From NCBI RefSeq assembly GCF_002894645.1, contig NZ_NCQY01000020.1:382804-446803 (forward strand): a DNA stretch of 64,000 nucleotides. The letters run 5' to 3'. Under the pieces are notes generated by a model, which was not told the DNA's origin, did no database searches, and saw only the letters and a list, made by a program, of their open reading frames with translations. This DNA is from Salinibacter altiplanensis (GTDB taxonomy: Bacteria > Bacteroidota > Rhodothermia > Rhodothermales > Salinibacteraceae). The position numbers were made by a program, and so were the translations under genes. The stretch's first letter is position 1, and each line of letters opens with the position of its first letter. This document shows positions 34,538-44,689 of this stretch, piece after piece.

Positions 34538-36205
34538 ATGAGTGATCGGTTTCTGCCTGCACTCCTGGCTCTGCTTGTTGTTACCCTCGTTGTGGGGAGT
34601 CCATTGTCCTCTCAGGCACAGAAGGTTCCTTCTGTGACCGTCCCGGAGGTGGAGCCGACGCCTGGGAATACTGTTACTCTCAGCATCGAGGTGGATCTTG
34701 GAGGTAAAGACGCGAAGTCTTACTCAGGTATGGAGTTCATATTCGATGACACGGTTCTGACTATTGTTGAGGTCCGAGACGGAAATGAGCTCAGTTTTGG
34801 GTCAAACAACCTAACGACAAACGAAGGCTCAGGTAAGCTTCGGGTATCTAACACCGCCGGTAGCTCCGTGTCCGGGAGTGGAGAGTTCCTCCAGATCGAT
34901 GTCGAACTGACACAGGGTATACAAAAGCCTGGCACTCCCTTCAGGCTCACTCCGAGTAATAATCTAGTTGGTGAGGTCCCCACCAGTGTATTTGAAAAAG
35001 ACGGCACTGTCTATGAGATCTCAGACATCGACCAAGGGCGGGTTGGGAATTTAAACATGCAAGATGGACGTCAGGGGGGAGATGGTACTACCGCTACAGT
35101 GACGGGTACCGTGACACGAGCATTCGGAGAGTACGTCCGGTTTCAGGATGAGAGTGACAACAGCGATCCGAGTGGTCTGACGGTCGGTCCGGTGAGTGGG
35201 GCTCTGAAGGACGACATCGGAGGAGATATCACGAAAGGAACCCGTCTCTACGTGCGAGGCACACTGTCGGAGCCCGATGGGCTTCTTCGGATCGATAACT
35301 CAGGTCTTAAGAACTACATCATTTTGGAGCAAGGATCGCTTCCAATGGCTCAGGATGTGTCACTGAGCACCCTTCGGTCGAGTGGGGACAAATTTGAGAG
35401 CGAACTCCTTCGGGTCGATGGGCTCTCGTTTCCGAACGCCAGTGGGACATTCGCCGAAAACACGACGTACGAGGTGGAGGAGGGGACGACCCTCCTTGAC
35501 TATCAGGTAGGAGGAGCCGAAGAGACAAACTTGGGCGGCAAGTCGATTCCGGCCGGGACGTTCACCTACGAAGGGGTCCTCGGGGCGTCGAGGAACGGAC
35601 CCCAGCTGGTACCCATCCGCGCGTCGACGGCCCTGCCGGTGGACCTGACCGGCTTCTCGGCGGTGCGCAATGGCTCGTCGGTGCTGTTGACGTGGCAGAC
35701 TGCGAACGAGACCAACAACGCGGGCTTTCGTGTCCAGTACGACCAGACCGGCAGTTGGCAGACCCTCGACTTCGTCCCGAGCAACGCGGCCGACGGAAGC
35801 ACCGGAGAGGCGCAGTCCTATCGGTTTACAGTTGACCGCAGACTGGGGCCGGGCACGCACCGCTTCCGGCTCGAACAGGTCGACCTTGACGAGACGACGG
35901 CCCTCAGCGACACGGTACAGATTGCCGTCGGCATGGAAGGGGCACTGCACCTGAGTGCACCGGCGCCCAATCCGGTCTCTGAACGGGCGACATTCTCGTT
36001 TGCCGTGCAGGAAGGGGCCGAGGCCGAGGTCGTGCTCTACAACATGCTCGGGCAACAGGTCAAGACGCTCTACGAAGGGACCCCCCGTGCTGGCCAATCA
36101 ACCCCCTTGCGCTTTGATGCGGGTGGGCTTTCCAGTGGGGCGTACGTGGTGCAACTCCGAGCAGATGGACGCACCCGCACCCGGCGTTTGACCATTGTAC
36201 GGTAG
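34538..36205 (+). CDS. Secreted protein with cohesin-like domain and T9SS sorting domain
   Basis: A 555-residue exported protein. The signal peptide is MSDRFLPALLALLVVTLVVG...AQ (about 1-31). Residues 32-170 resemble a cohesin beta-sandwich (VTVPEVEPTPGNTVTLSIEV, YSGMEFIFDDTVLTIVEV, GEFLQIDVEL). The middle (about 180-360) resembles an OB-fold DNA-binding/endonuclease-associated region (TVTGTVTRAFGEYVRFQDES, GTRLYVRGTLSE). Residues 365-475 carry the LTGFSAVRNGSSVLLTWQTA module that often precedes T9SS tails. The end (about 480-555) is a T9SS type A sorting domain (APAPNPVSERATFSF, LYNMLGQQVKTLYEG, LSSGAYVVQL). ATG 34538 was chosen as it starts the signal peptide. Possible partner of the dockerin-like module in the preceding protease. 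Confidence 0.8.
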   Translation: MSDRFLPALLALLVVTLVVGSPLSSQAQKVPSVTVPEVEPTPGNTVTLSIEVDLGGKDAKSYSGMEFIFDDTVLTIVEVRDGNELSFGSNNLTTNEGSGKLRVSNTAGSSVSGSGEFLQIDVELTQGIQKPGTPFRLTPSNNLVGEVPTSVFEKDGTVYEISDIDQGRVGNLNMQDGRQGGDGTTATVTGTVTRAFGEYVRFQDESDNSDPSGLTVGPVSGALKDDIGGDITKGTRLYVRGTLSEPDGLLRIDNSGLKNYIILEQGSLPMAQDVSLSTLRSSGDKFESELLRVDGLSFPNASGTFAENTTYEVEEGTTLLDYQVGGAEETNLGGKSIPAGTFTYEGVLGASRNGPQLVPIRASTALPVDLTGFSAVRNGSSVLLTWQTANETNNAGFRVQYDQTGSWQTLDFVPSNAADGSTGEAQSYRFTVDRRLGPGTHRFRLEQVDLDETTALSDTVQIAVGMEGALHLSAPAPNPVSERATFSFAVQEGAEAEVVLYNMLGQQVKTLYEGTPRAGQSTPLRFDAGGLSSGAYVVQLRADGRTRTRRLTIVR

Positions 36206-36227
36206 AGATGGCCGGATGAGAGGCAGT

Positions 36228-36965
36228 CTACGTCCCCTCACTAAACAGTTCGTCCGTCGAAGATTCGTCGAGGGGGGGAAGATCGGGGGGCTGGGGATCG
36301 TCTTGAAGGCCCCGATGTCGGAGGTCCTGGCCCTCCACCATGAAGACAATGCTCTGGGCGATGTTTTTGGCGTGGTCGGAAATGCGCTCCAGCGCCTTGC
36401 TTACGGTCAGAAGGTGGGCAATCACCTCGGACTGCTCGTGCCCCTCTTCGCACATCTCCACGAGGGTCGTAAAGGTCTCTTCGTGCAGGCGATTCACCTG
36501 CAGGTCCCGGGCGATGACCTTGCGTGCCTTCAGCCGGTCGTTTTCGAGGAACGCCATCTCGGCCTCTCGCAGCATCGTACGCGACATGTCGGCCATTTTG
36601 GGGAGTCGCGTGTCGGCGAGCAGCCCCGGGGCATCGGCCAGGTAGCGTGCGTTGCGGGAGAGGTTGCGGCAGTGGTCCCCGATCCGCTCGAAGTCGGTGT
36701 TGATCTTGACGGCCATGATGAGCATGCGCAGGTCCACCGCCACGGGGGAGTGGAGGGCCAGGATCCGCTCGCACTGCTCGTCGATTCGAAGCTCGAGGGC
36801 GTCGACGGCATCGTCCCCGGCCACGACCTCCTCTGCGAGGTCCACATCGCCCTGGAGGAGAGCGTTCATCGCGTTTGCGAACTGCTCGTCGACGCGATTG
36901 GCCATGTCGGCGATCAGGCCGCGCAGGGACGCCAGTTCTTGGTCGAGGGACGATCGATTGGGCAT
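36228..36965 (-). CDS. phoU: Phosphate-transport regulator PhoU
   Basis: A 245-residue all-helical cytoplasmic protein with the two PhoU repeats. Metal-binding helix motifs are DFERIGDHCRNLSRNA (about 93-108) and ALERISDHAKNIAQS (about 190-204). PhoU restrains the Pst transporter and quenches signalling to the Pho response regulator when phosphate is ample. The C-terminal tail of about 30 residues is acidic and Pro-rich. It is the last gene of the minus-strand phoB-pstSCAB-phoU cluster, 45 bases after pstB, and converges on the T9SS protein gene with a 22-base gap. Confidence 0.96.
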   Translation of the reverse strand: MPNRSSLDQELASLRGLIADMANRVDEQFANAMNALLQGDVDLAEEVVAGDDAVDALELRIDEQCERILALHSPVAVDLRMLIMAVKINTDFERIGDHCRNLSRNARYLADAPGLLADTRLPKMADMSRTMLREAEMAFLENDRLKARKVIARDLQVNRLHEETFTTLVEMCEEGHEQSEVIAHLLTVSKALERISDHAKNIAQSIVFMVEGQDLRHRGLQDDPQPPDLPPLDESSTDELFSEGT

Positions 36966-37010
36966 GAGCCGAGTGGAGAGGGATCAGCACAGGATGAAAG
37001 CCGAAGGACG

Positions 37011-37898
37011 CTACCCGAAGCGTCCGGTTACGTACGCCTCCGTGCGGTCCTTTTCGGGGCGGGTAAAGAGCTGGTCGGTCGGGTTCATTTCGATGAGCCG
37101 GCCCATGTAGAGGAAGGCCGTCTCGTCACTGATGCGGGAGGCCTGTTGCATGTTGTGGGTGACGATCACGATCGTGTAGTCCTCCTTCAGCTCCGTGATC
37201 GTCTCTTCGATCTTCGAGGTGGCGATCGGGTCGAGGGCGCTGGCCGGTTCGTCCATGAGCACCACGTCGGGCTGCACGGCAAGGGTCCGGGCAATGCAGA
37301 GGCGCTGTTGTTGCCCCCCACTCAGGTTGGTCGCGTGGCTGTGCAGCTGATCCTTCACCTCGTCCCAGAGGGCAGCCTGACGCAGCGACCGCTCCACGAG
37401 GGCGTCGAGGTCTCCGGTGTAGCCATTGATCTCGGCGCCCCACGCCACGTTCTTGTAGATGGTCTTGGGAAAGGGGTTCGGCTTCTGAAACACCATCCCG
37501 ACCCGTCGCCGCACCATCACTGGGTCGGTGTCCTCCGCGTAGATGTCCTGGCCATCGACGAGGATGGTGCCTTCGAGCGTGGTGCCCTGAATCAGTTCGT
37601 TCATGCGGTTCAGGCACCGGAGCAGTGTGGACTTGCCGCATCCGGAGGGCCCGATCAGGGCCGTCACCCGATGGGGCTGAACGTCCATGCTGATGCCCTG
37701 CAGGGCATGGGTCCCCCCGTTGTCGTACCAGAAGTGCAGGTCCTCGATCTCAAGCTTCGGATGGACGGTCGGGGCGTCCCCGGACGAGTCCTCTCTGCTT
37801 CCCGAAGCCTCGGAGGTGTCCGGGCGGCCGTTGGGGGACACCGGGTCGGCGGAGGCTGGGGAGGTGGAAACGTCGTCGGTAGACTCGTCGGCAGGCAT
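37011..37898 (-). CDS. pstB: Phosphate ABC transporter ATP-binding protein
   Basis: ATPase of the high-affinity phosphate importer, 295 residues. Walker A is GPSGCGKST (83-91), the Q-loop is [19 protein letters not shown], the signature [16 protein letters not shown], and Walker [14 protein letters not shown]. The family-specific ending [19 protein letters not shown] is present. The first 45 residues are an unusual acidic Ser/Asp/Pro-rich extension, and an ATG 20 codons further upstream is also in frame. I chose the ATG at 37898 because the upstream residues overlap the pstA end. It is flanked by pstA and phoU. Confidence 0.96.
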   Translation of the reverse strand: MPADESTDDVSTSPASADPVSPNGRPDTSEASGSREDSSGDAPTVHPKLEIEDLHFWYDNGGTHALQGISMDVQPHRVTALIGPSGCGKSTLLRCLNRMNELIQGTTLEGTILVDGQDIYAEDTDPVMVRRRVGMVFQKPNPFPKTIYKNVAWGAEINGYTGDLDALVERSLRQAALWDEVKDQLHSHATNLSGGQQQRLCIARTLAVQPDVVLMDEPASALDPIATSKIEETITELKEDYTIVIVTHNMQQASRISDETAFLYMGRLIEMNPTDQLFTRPEKDRTEAYVTGRFG

Positions 37899-37944
37899 GG
37901 TGGGCACAGTTGGTCGTGCGAGCAAGGCAAGGGGGAGCGAGGGG

Positions 37945-38832
37945 CTACGAGCCGGCACGGCGCTCTTCGAAGTAGTTGCGCAGCAGGATTGCCGTCAGGT
38001 TCATGGTAAACAAGAGCATCATGAGCACCACGATGGCAGCGGCCGCGAGCGCCCGGAATTCGTCTTGGGGGCGGGCCGCCCAGTTAAAGATCTGAATCGG
38101 CAAGGCGGTAAACTGATCCAAAGCGCCCTGGGGCACGAAGGAAACGAAGGTCAGCGCCCCGACGAGAATGAGGGGAGCGGTCTCGCCGATGGCGCGGCTG
38201 AGGGCGAGAATGACGCCCGTCATGATGCCGGGGGCGGCCATTGGCAGCACGTGGCTCTGAATGACCTGCCAGCGCGTGGCGCCGAGGGCGTAGGCGCTTT
38301 CTCGAACCCCACTGGGAACGCTCCGGAGGGCCTCCTGGGTGCTAATGATGATGATCGGAAGGATCAGGAGGCTCAGTGTGAGGGCACCGGCCAGAAGGCT
38401 GCTTCCCAGCGACACGAACCGCACGAAGAGCGCGAGTCCCAAAATGCCATAGACCACCGACGGCACGCCCGCGAGGTTGGCGATGTTGACCCGAATCAGT
38501 CGCAAAAACCATCCGTCCTGCGCGTACTCTTCGAGGTAGACGGCGGACGCCACCCCCAAGGGGACCGAAATGAGGGCTGTGAGTCCCATCAGCCACAGGG
38601 TGCCCATGAGCGCCGACCAGACTCCCGCCTCGCCCGGCGTGCGAGACGGAAAGCTACGAACGAACTGCGCGTCGAGCCACGGGGCGGCCGTCAAGATCAC
38701 GTCCACCAGGAGTGCCACGAGCACCACAATGCCGAAGATTGTGGCCAGAAAGAGGACCCCGGCCAAAATCATTCCGACACGCTTGCGTTGCGATCGGCGA
38801 AGCTCAAACGTTCCGTTCGGAGAGGGCTCCAT
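37945..38832 (-). CDS. pstA: Phosphate ABC transporter permease PstA
   Basis: Inner-membrane permease of 295 residues with about six transmembrane helices. The BPD permease EAA-type loop reads [25 protein letters not shown], split around residue 210; [19 protein letters not shown] and [14 protein letters not shown] are PstA signatures. With PstC it forms the channel of the phosphate importer. The ATG at 38832 (MEPSPNG) is preferred to an in-frame upstream Met. It follows pstC by 90 bases. Confidence 0.95.
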   Translation of the reverse strand: MEPSPNGTFELRRSQRKRVGMILAGVLFLATIFGIVVLVALLVDVILTAAPWLDAQFVRSFPSRTPGEAGVWSALMGTLWLMGLTALISVPLGVASAVYLEEYAQDGWFLRLIRVNIANLAGVPSVVYGILGLALFVRFVSLGSSLLAGALTLSLLILPIIIISTQEALRSVPSGVRESAYALGATRWQVIQSHVLPMAAPGIMTGVILALSRAIGETAPLILVGALTFVSFVPQGALDQFTALPIQIFNWAARPQDEFRALAAAAIVVLMMLLFTMNLTAILLRNYFEERRAGS

Positions 38833-38922
38833 GTTAGTGTGAGGCTGTTGGACTGAGGGGAGCGCGTGCGCGTGCCAGAACAGACGGCTTGTGGCGCACA
38901 ACTCTCAATCTACCCCCCTAAC

Positions 38923-39894
<972 letters not shown>

Positions 39895-39928
39895 TCAGCC
39901 TGGTCGGGCGGTCGGCGGGCAGACGGGG

Positions 39929-40981
39929 TTATTCTTGGGCTGTCGTATCGGTCATGGCCGTCCGCAGCATCTCTTCGACGCGGGTGCCGGTTGCGTCGAC
40001 CCCCTCAGCCCCGAAGACGGTCCCGGTTGTGCGCGTACGGAAACGCTCGAGGGCCAGCTCGTACGCGTCGTCCGGCATCGCGACGTATCCCACGTCGCTC
40101 GCCAGTTCATCGGCATTGTTGAGGTAGAACGTGACGAGGTCCTCGGTGGAGGACGTAATCTTGTCCACGTTTACATAAATGAACAGGGGCCGCGACAAGG
40201 GACGGTAGCTCCCGTTCTGTACCGTTTTGGCGCTCGGCGTAACACACGAGGCCCCACGGTCTCGCGCGTCCGGGTCGATGCCGAGGGCCTTCAGCTCGTC
40301 CACGTTGTTCTCGTAGTAGGCGAGCCCAAAGTACCCGAGGGCGAGTTCGGTGCCTCTGATGCCCTGGGCGAGCACGTTGTCGTCCTCACTGGCCGTGTAG
40401 TCGGCGCGACTGGCCCCGCTCTCCCCCACGATCGCCTCCGTGAAGTAGTCGTACGTGCCGCTGGCGGTGCCGGGGCCGTACAGTTCGATTGGGCGGTCCG
40501 GAAATTCATCCCGGAGCTGATTCCAACGGTCAATGGAACTGTTCGGCTTCCAGAGCTCTCGGAGCTCATCGGCGGTCAGGCAGTTTGCCCAGTCGTTCGT
40601 GGGGTGAACCATGACCGCCAGTCCATCATAGGCCACCGGCACTTCGATAAACTCGATGCCGTTCGCTTTGGCTTTCTCAATCTCTCCGGGCGAAATGGGC
40701 CGTGAGGCGTCGTTGATGGCCGTCTCTCCTCGCAGGAATTTTGAGAACCCCCCTCCAGTCCCGCTCACGCCGACGTTTACACGGACATTCTGCGTGTCCT
40801 CCATAAACTCTTCGGCGACGGCCTCCGTGAGGGGGAAGACCGTGCTAGATCCATCAATGCTCACGGAGTCGACCGACGAGCCGCCGCATCCGACGAGTAC
40901 GATTGCCAGTGCAGCGCTTCCGAGAAGGGCGGACAATGACCCCGAAGAACACTGCGCGAGCAAAGACCAAAACCTAGACAT
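39929..40981 (-). CDS. pstS: Phosphate-binding lipoprotein PstS
   Basis: Substrate-binding protein of the phosphate importer, 350 residues. The signal peptide ends in the lipobox LVGC (Cys32), so it is lipid-anchored. Phosphate-binding stretches are visible: IDGSSTVFPLTEAVAEEF (about 41-58), GVSGTGGGFSKFLRGETAIN, and GPGTASGTYDYFTEAI. The ATG at 40981 gives a normal signal peptide; an upstream in-frame ATG at 41032 adds 17 unlikely residues. The 101-base gap to phoB shows no clear Pho box. Confidence 0.95.
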   Translation of the reverse strand: MSRFWSLLAQCSSGSLSALLGSAALAIVLVGCGGSSVDSVSIDGSSTVFPLTEAVAEEFMEDTQNVRVNVGVSGTGGGFSKFLRGETAINDASRPISPGEIEKAKANGIEFIEVPVAYDGLAVMVHPTNDWANCLTADELRELWKPNSSIDRWNQLRDEFPDRPIELYGPGTASGTYDYFTEAIVGESGASRADYTASEDDNVLAQGIRGTELALGYFGLAYYENNVDELKALGIDPDARDRGASCVTPSAKTVQNGSYRPLSRPLFIYVNVDKITSSTEDLVTFYLNNADELASDVGYVAMPDDAYELALERFRTRTTGTVFGAEGVDATGTRVEEMLRTAMTDTTAQE

Positions 40982-41082
40982 TGTGGACGTGGACGAGTAA
41001 AAAGGATGGCGGTAGAGAAGACGCTGAATCAATCATAATACTCAGTCGGGCCAAGAGAAAGCCCGTGTGCCGCGCTGAGCCC

Positions 41083-41808
41083 CTATTCTTTCATTCGATA
41101 CCCGACCCCCTTGACCGTTTCAATGTATTCGCTGCCGATCTTCTCACGGATTTTGCGGACGTGTACGTCCACGGTCCGGTCGACGACGTAGACATCGCGG
41201 CCCCAGACTTCGTCGAGGATCTCCTGGCGAGAGAACACGCGTCCAGGGTGGGAGGCCAGAAAGTAAAGCAGCTCAAATTCCTTTCGGGGAAAGCGCATTT
41301 CCGTCTCGCCGTCTCCATTTTCCTGGTACACGAGGTAACGGTCCCGGTCCACCCGCAGGTTGTGCACCTCAATTTGATCGGGGGGGTCTTCGTAGCGGTG
41401 CGCACTGCGCAACAGGGCCCGAGTTTGGCTTGCGATGACGGACACAGACACCGGCTTTCCGAGGTAAATGTCTGCCCCCACGTCCAGGCCCTGCACCTTG
41501 TCGTCCTCTTCGTCTCGGGCTGTTAGCATCATGATGGGGATGGTGCGAAGGTGGGCATCCTTGCGCAGCTTCTGACACACCTCGATGCCATCCATCTTCG
41601 GCATCATGATGTCAAGAATGATGAGGTCGGGGTCGTGCTCACGCGCCTGTTCAAGCGCCTCTACCCCGTTGCGGGCAAGCACGACGCCGAAGCCCTCCTG
41701 CTCCAGATTGTACTCCACGAGGCTGAGCAGATCCTCCTCGTCGTCAACGACGAGGATGGTGGACTCCTTCGTTCCGAGCTGCTGTTCCGTCACGGTGTGT
41801 GAAGGCAA
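41083..41808 (-). CDS. phoB: PhoB-like OmpR-family response regulator
   Basis: Two-domain transcription factor of 241 residues. The receiver (about 17-135) has VVDDEED, phospho-acceptor Asp66 in LIILDIMMPKMDG, MMLTARDE and Lys118 in YLGKPV. The OmpR-type winged helix (about 145-241) ends VDVHVRKIREKIG...GVGYRMKE. Being first in the pst cluster, it most likely is the phosphate regulator. No PhoR-type kinase gene is next to it, so its sensor must be elsewhere. The Gly before Lys118 replaces the more usual Thr/Thr-Lys-Pro-Phe context, a small deviation. Confidence 0.9.
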   Translation of the reverse strand: MPSHTVTEQQLGTKESTILVVDDEEDLLSLVEYNLEQEGFGVVLARNGVEALEQAREHDPDLIILDIMMPKMDGIEVCQKLRKDAHLRTIPIMMLTARDEEDDKVQGLDVGADIYLGKPVSVSVIASQTRALLRSAHRYEDPPDQIEVHNLRVDRDRYLVYQENGDGETEMRFPRKEFELLYFLASHPGRVFSRQEILDEVWGRDVYVVDRTVDVHVRKIREKIGSEYIETVKGVGYRMKE

Positions 41809-42324
41809 TCATCCCGAAGAGTGCGCATGGTGTGCACTCTACTTCCAGATCTACGTCGCTGTTGTTATCGAACCATTATCATCCGCCTCCGATGCGTTCC
41901 CTTCGCCGGTTTTTCGTGGAGAATCGGACCCATGGCACGGCAAGAGCCCTCCTTCAGAACAAGCTCAACATGATCGCGATCCACCGGGCACACGGGGCCG
42001 TCGAGGGGATGCAGGGCCCTGATGGGAGAAAGGGGCGGCTCCGACGCCGACGTTGCGCCCATTCCGATCGCGGTCGGGCGGGCGTGCGTAAAATGAAATG
42101 GAGTCGTTGGTCCCCAAGGGCAATGACGTAGGGGAGGTGACGTACGAACGACGGCGTCCACCTGTTGAGGAAGAGGCTCCGGAGGGAATTTTTGCAAATG
42201 GGGCGTTCGGCCCGGCAAAGCCCCCGTAGCCTCTTGTTGGCGAGAGCTTTTTTGGTTTTGGCATGAGCGGTTTTTGTGTCTGCCGTCCAAATTCGAGGAG
42301 GCGGGTATGGCCCCTCGGTGAATT
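41809..42324 (+). other. Divergent intergenic region between phoB and MATE transporter
   Basis: About 515 bases with no convincing gene on either strand. It should hold the phoB promoter (minus) and the MATE promoter (plus). T-rich tracts occur at 42191-42194 and around 42248-42290 (CTTTTTTGGTTTTGG and GGTTTTTGTG), the likeliest place for the transporter's promoter, but no standard -35/-10 pair is evident. Confidence 0.45.
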
Positions 42325-43746
42325 TTGGGGGGCGGGCCGCGCGGATGCGGCATGGGGGAATCTATTGGTGGTGGGGACCGTGAGGAAAGACAGTTTCGTG
42401 GTTGCGTCGAATGTGTGGGGTCGGCACGCTTGGTTCTTTCGAGTCCGTACGATCGTGACATTTTGGACCTGGCGGTGCCGGCCCTTGCGGGACTTGCCGC
42501 CGGGCCGCTCGTTTCGCTGGTCGACACCGCGTTCGTGGGGCAGCTCGGACGTGTGCCCCTGGGGGCCCTCGGGGTGAACACGTCGATCTTTTCGATGACG
42601 TTCGTCGTCTTCAATTTCCTCGCGTACGGTACTACCCCGCGCGTGGGACGGGCCCTGGGGAACGATGACCGGAATGAGGCCGGGCGGGTGGTGGTGCGGG
42701 CCCTCGTGCTCGCCGTCGGGGTGGGAGTCGTGGCCCTCGTGGCCCTTCAAGCCTTCGCCCGGCCCATCCTACTTGCGATGGGGGCGAGTGAGGAGTTGAT
42801 GGCTCCGGCTCTCTCGTACCTGCGCATCCGCGCCCTGGCGGGCCCGGCGGTACTCCTCATTACGGCCAGCCACGGGGCCTTTCGGGGGTATCAGGACACC
42901 CGAACCCCAATGGTGGTGACGCTCGGCTTCAACGTCGTCAATGGGGGGCTCGACCCGGTTCTCATCTTTGTCTTTGACTGGGGCCTGGCGGGGGCCGCGG
43001 CGGCCACGGCCGTCGGCCAGTGGGTCGGGGCACTCACGTTTCTGTACCTGCTCCTCCATTCGCGGCGGGACGAGCTCGGGATTACGCTCCGGGGGCCGTC
43101 CCCCCACACGCTCGTGCCGTTTCTGAAGGTGGGGCGGGACCTGTTCTTGCGCACCGCCTCGCTCGTGGGCACCATGACGCTGGCGACGGCCATGGCGGCC
43201 CGCGTGGGCGTGACGGCGGTGGCGGCGCATCAGGTCGCGGCCCAGCTCTGGACCTTCCTCGCCCTGCTGGTCGATGCACTGGCCGTGGCGGCGCAGGCCC
43301 TCGTGTCGAAGCACCTCGGGGCGGACGATCCGGAATCGGCCCGGGAGGTGGCCAACCGACTGGTCCAGTGGGGGCTGGCCGTGGGCGTCGTGCTCGGCCT
43401 CGGATTCTGGGCCCTACGGCCCGTCCTGCCCGGTTTCTTCACCGACGACCCCGACACGGTCGCGGTACTGCTCGACGTGTACCTCTTCGTGGTGGTGCTC
43501 CAGCCCCTGAACGGACTCGTCTTCGTGGGAGATGGCATCTACATGGGGGCCGAGGCCTTCCCGTACCTCGCGAAGGCCATGATCGGAACGGCCCTGGCGG
43601 CGGCCGTCGTGCTGCTGTTGGTATCCCCAATGGGCTGGGGCCTGGTCGGCGTGTGGTGGGGCATCGCGACGCTCATGGTGGGCCGCATCCTCACACTGGC
43701 GGGGCCGTACATGCGGGGGACCCTGTTCGCACGCGAGGCCGAGTAG
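42325..43746 (+). CDS. MATE-family efflux transporter (DinF-like)
   Basis: Integral membrane antiporter of up to 473 residues exporting drugs or metabolites in exchange for sodium or protons. Twelve hydrophobic segments are visible. The MATE signature is LAVPALAGLAAGPLVSLVDT followed by AFVGQLG; FNFLAYGTTPRVGRALG and THGAFRGYQDT-type loops (SHGAFRGYQDTRTPM) are DinF-like. The start is uncertain: the first 35 residues are Gly/Arg-rich and may be untranslated, with possible starts at 42352 (ATG) or a TTG near 42431. It converges on the outer-membrane protein gene. Substrate unknown. Confidence 0.88.
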   Translation: MGGGPRGCGMGESIGGGDREERQFRGCVECVGSARLVLSSPYDRDILDLAVPALAGLAAGPLVSLVDTAFVGQLGRVPLGALGVNTSIFSMTFVVFNFLAYGTTPRVGRALGNDDRNEAGRVVVRALVLAVGVGVVALVALQAFARPILLAMGASEELMAPALSYLRIRALAGPAVLLITASHGAFRGYQDTRTPMVVTLGFNVVNGGLDPVLIFVFDWGLAGAAAATAVGQWVGALTFLYLLLHSRRDELGITLRGPSPHTLVPFLKVGRDLFLRTASLVGTMTLATAMAARVGVTAVAAHQVAAQLWTFLALLVDALAVAAQALVSKHLGADDPESAREVANRLVQWGLAVGVVLGLGFWALRPVLPGFFTDDPDTVAVLLDVYLFVVVLQPLNGLVFVGDGIYMGAEAFPYLAKAMIGTALAAAVVLLLVSPMGWGLVGVWWGIATLMVGRILTLAGPYMRGTLFAREAE

Positions 43747-43767
43747 GCCCCGCAGAGAGGTGGCTGG

Positions 43768-44544
43768 TCAAAAGAGCTGCAGAGGCACCGTGTACGTGAC
43801 GCTGGCGGTCACCACGTCGTGGCGAAGCGTAGATGGGGAGGAGGCCAGTGGGAACGCCCCCGCGCTCGTCGACGGGCCCAACGCATTCTGCGAACTATCA
43901 AAGACGGAGCGGAGGCCCGGGTTGTACCGAAGTTCGAGGCTCAGGCGCCCGGTGTCCCCAATCCCGTATCCCAGTCCTGCCCCCGCGACAAGTCCCACGT
44001 CCCAGCGTCGAAGATGATCGTGGCCCACGAGATCGATGTGGTCCTCAAATGTCCCCTGAGCGGAGCGTGCGTCGCGCTGGACGGTGCCCCTGAGCGCAAA
44101 GTCCAGTGAAAGCCCTGCCACGACGTGGGCAGACAGGCGGCCCCGAATCGGGAGGGCACGGCGCCCGAGAAGTAGGCCCTGCACGTAGGACAGACGATAC
44201 CGCTCTACGGAATAGCGCTCGGACAACGGCTGAGAAAAGTGTCCTCCCTTCCGGACGTACAGCAACTCCGGCTGGAGGGCGTAGGCGTCGGTGAATGGGA
44301 GAAGCAAAAACGCTCCGGCGTGCAGGTCGATCCGCGGGTTTGCGTTGGTGCTGCGTTGGCCTCCGGAGAAAAGGCGTGGGCCGTCACTAAGAAACCCGAA
44401 CGTGGGGCCTGTGCGCACGCCGACCCGTGCATCCTGCGCCACTGCGTACGGAGCCGTGCTCCCGATCAGGAGAAGGCACGCCCCGACCAAGAGGACGGTG
44501 GAATGTGTCTGGGGAGGGGGCCGAACCGAGGGAAAAAAAGGCAT
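43768..44544 (-). CDS. Outer-membrane beta-barrel protein (PorT/OMP_b-brl-like)
   Basis: A 258-residue exported protein with an N-terminal hydrophobic signal (TVLLVGACLLLIGSTAPYAVAQ). The mature part shows alternating beta strands typical of small Bacteroidota barrels: VGVRTGPTFGFL, IDLHAGAFLLLPF, YALQPELLYVRKGGHF, WDVGLVAGAGLGYGI and LSLELRYNPGL, with a last strand ending in Phe. This matches the outer-membrane barrel domain (PF13568-like). Function is unknown. It lies 146 bases from the HNH-helicase stop on the same strand. Confidence 0.75.
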   Translation of the reverse strand: MPFFPSVRPPPQTHSTVLLVGACLLLIGSTAPYAVAQDARVGVRTGPTFGFLSDGPRLFSGGQRSTNANPRIDLHAGAFLLLPFTDAYALQPELLYVRKGGHFSQPLSERYSVERYRLSYVQGLLLGRRALPIRGRLSAHVVAGLSLDFALRGTVQRDARSAQGTFEDHIDLVGHDHLRRWDVGLVAGAGLGYGIGDTGRLSLELRYNPGLRSVFDSSQNALGPSTSAGAFPLASSPSTLRHDVVTASVTYTVPLQLF

Positions 44545-44689
44545 CCGCCGTGGAAGAGAGTAAAACGAGCAGTGATGGTCCCCAACGGAGCGACCTGTGA
44601 GGTGGTGCGCTCAAGGCAGCGGCGGGCCGATGTGCAACAAGTCTCCTAGTGCTTCGAGGCGGTTGAGGCCAGAGGCGACGTAGAACGCG

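Noticed and set aside
36195-38856. Long + strand frames opposite phoU, pstB and pstA
   Set aside because: Antisense shadows of clear genes, a common effect of high GC content.
40982-41082. Pho box or attenuator between phoB and pstS
   Set aside because: No repeat resembling the known Pho box, and the CGGGC/GCCCG hairpin has no T-run after it.
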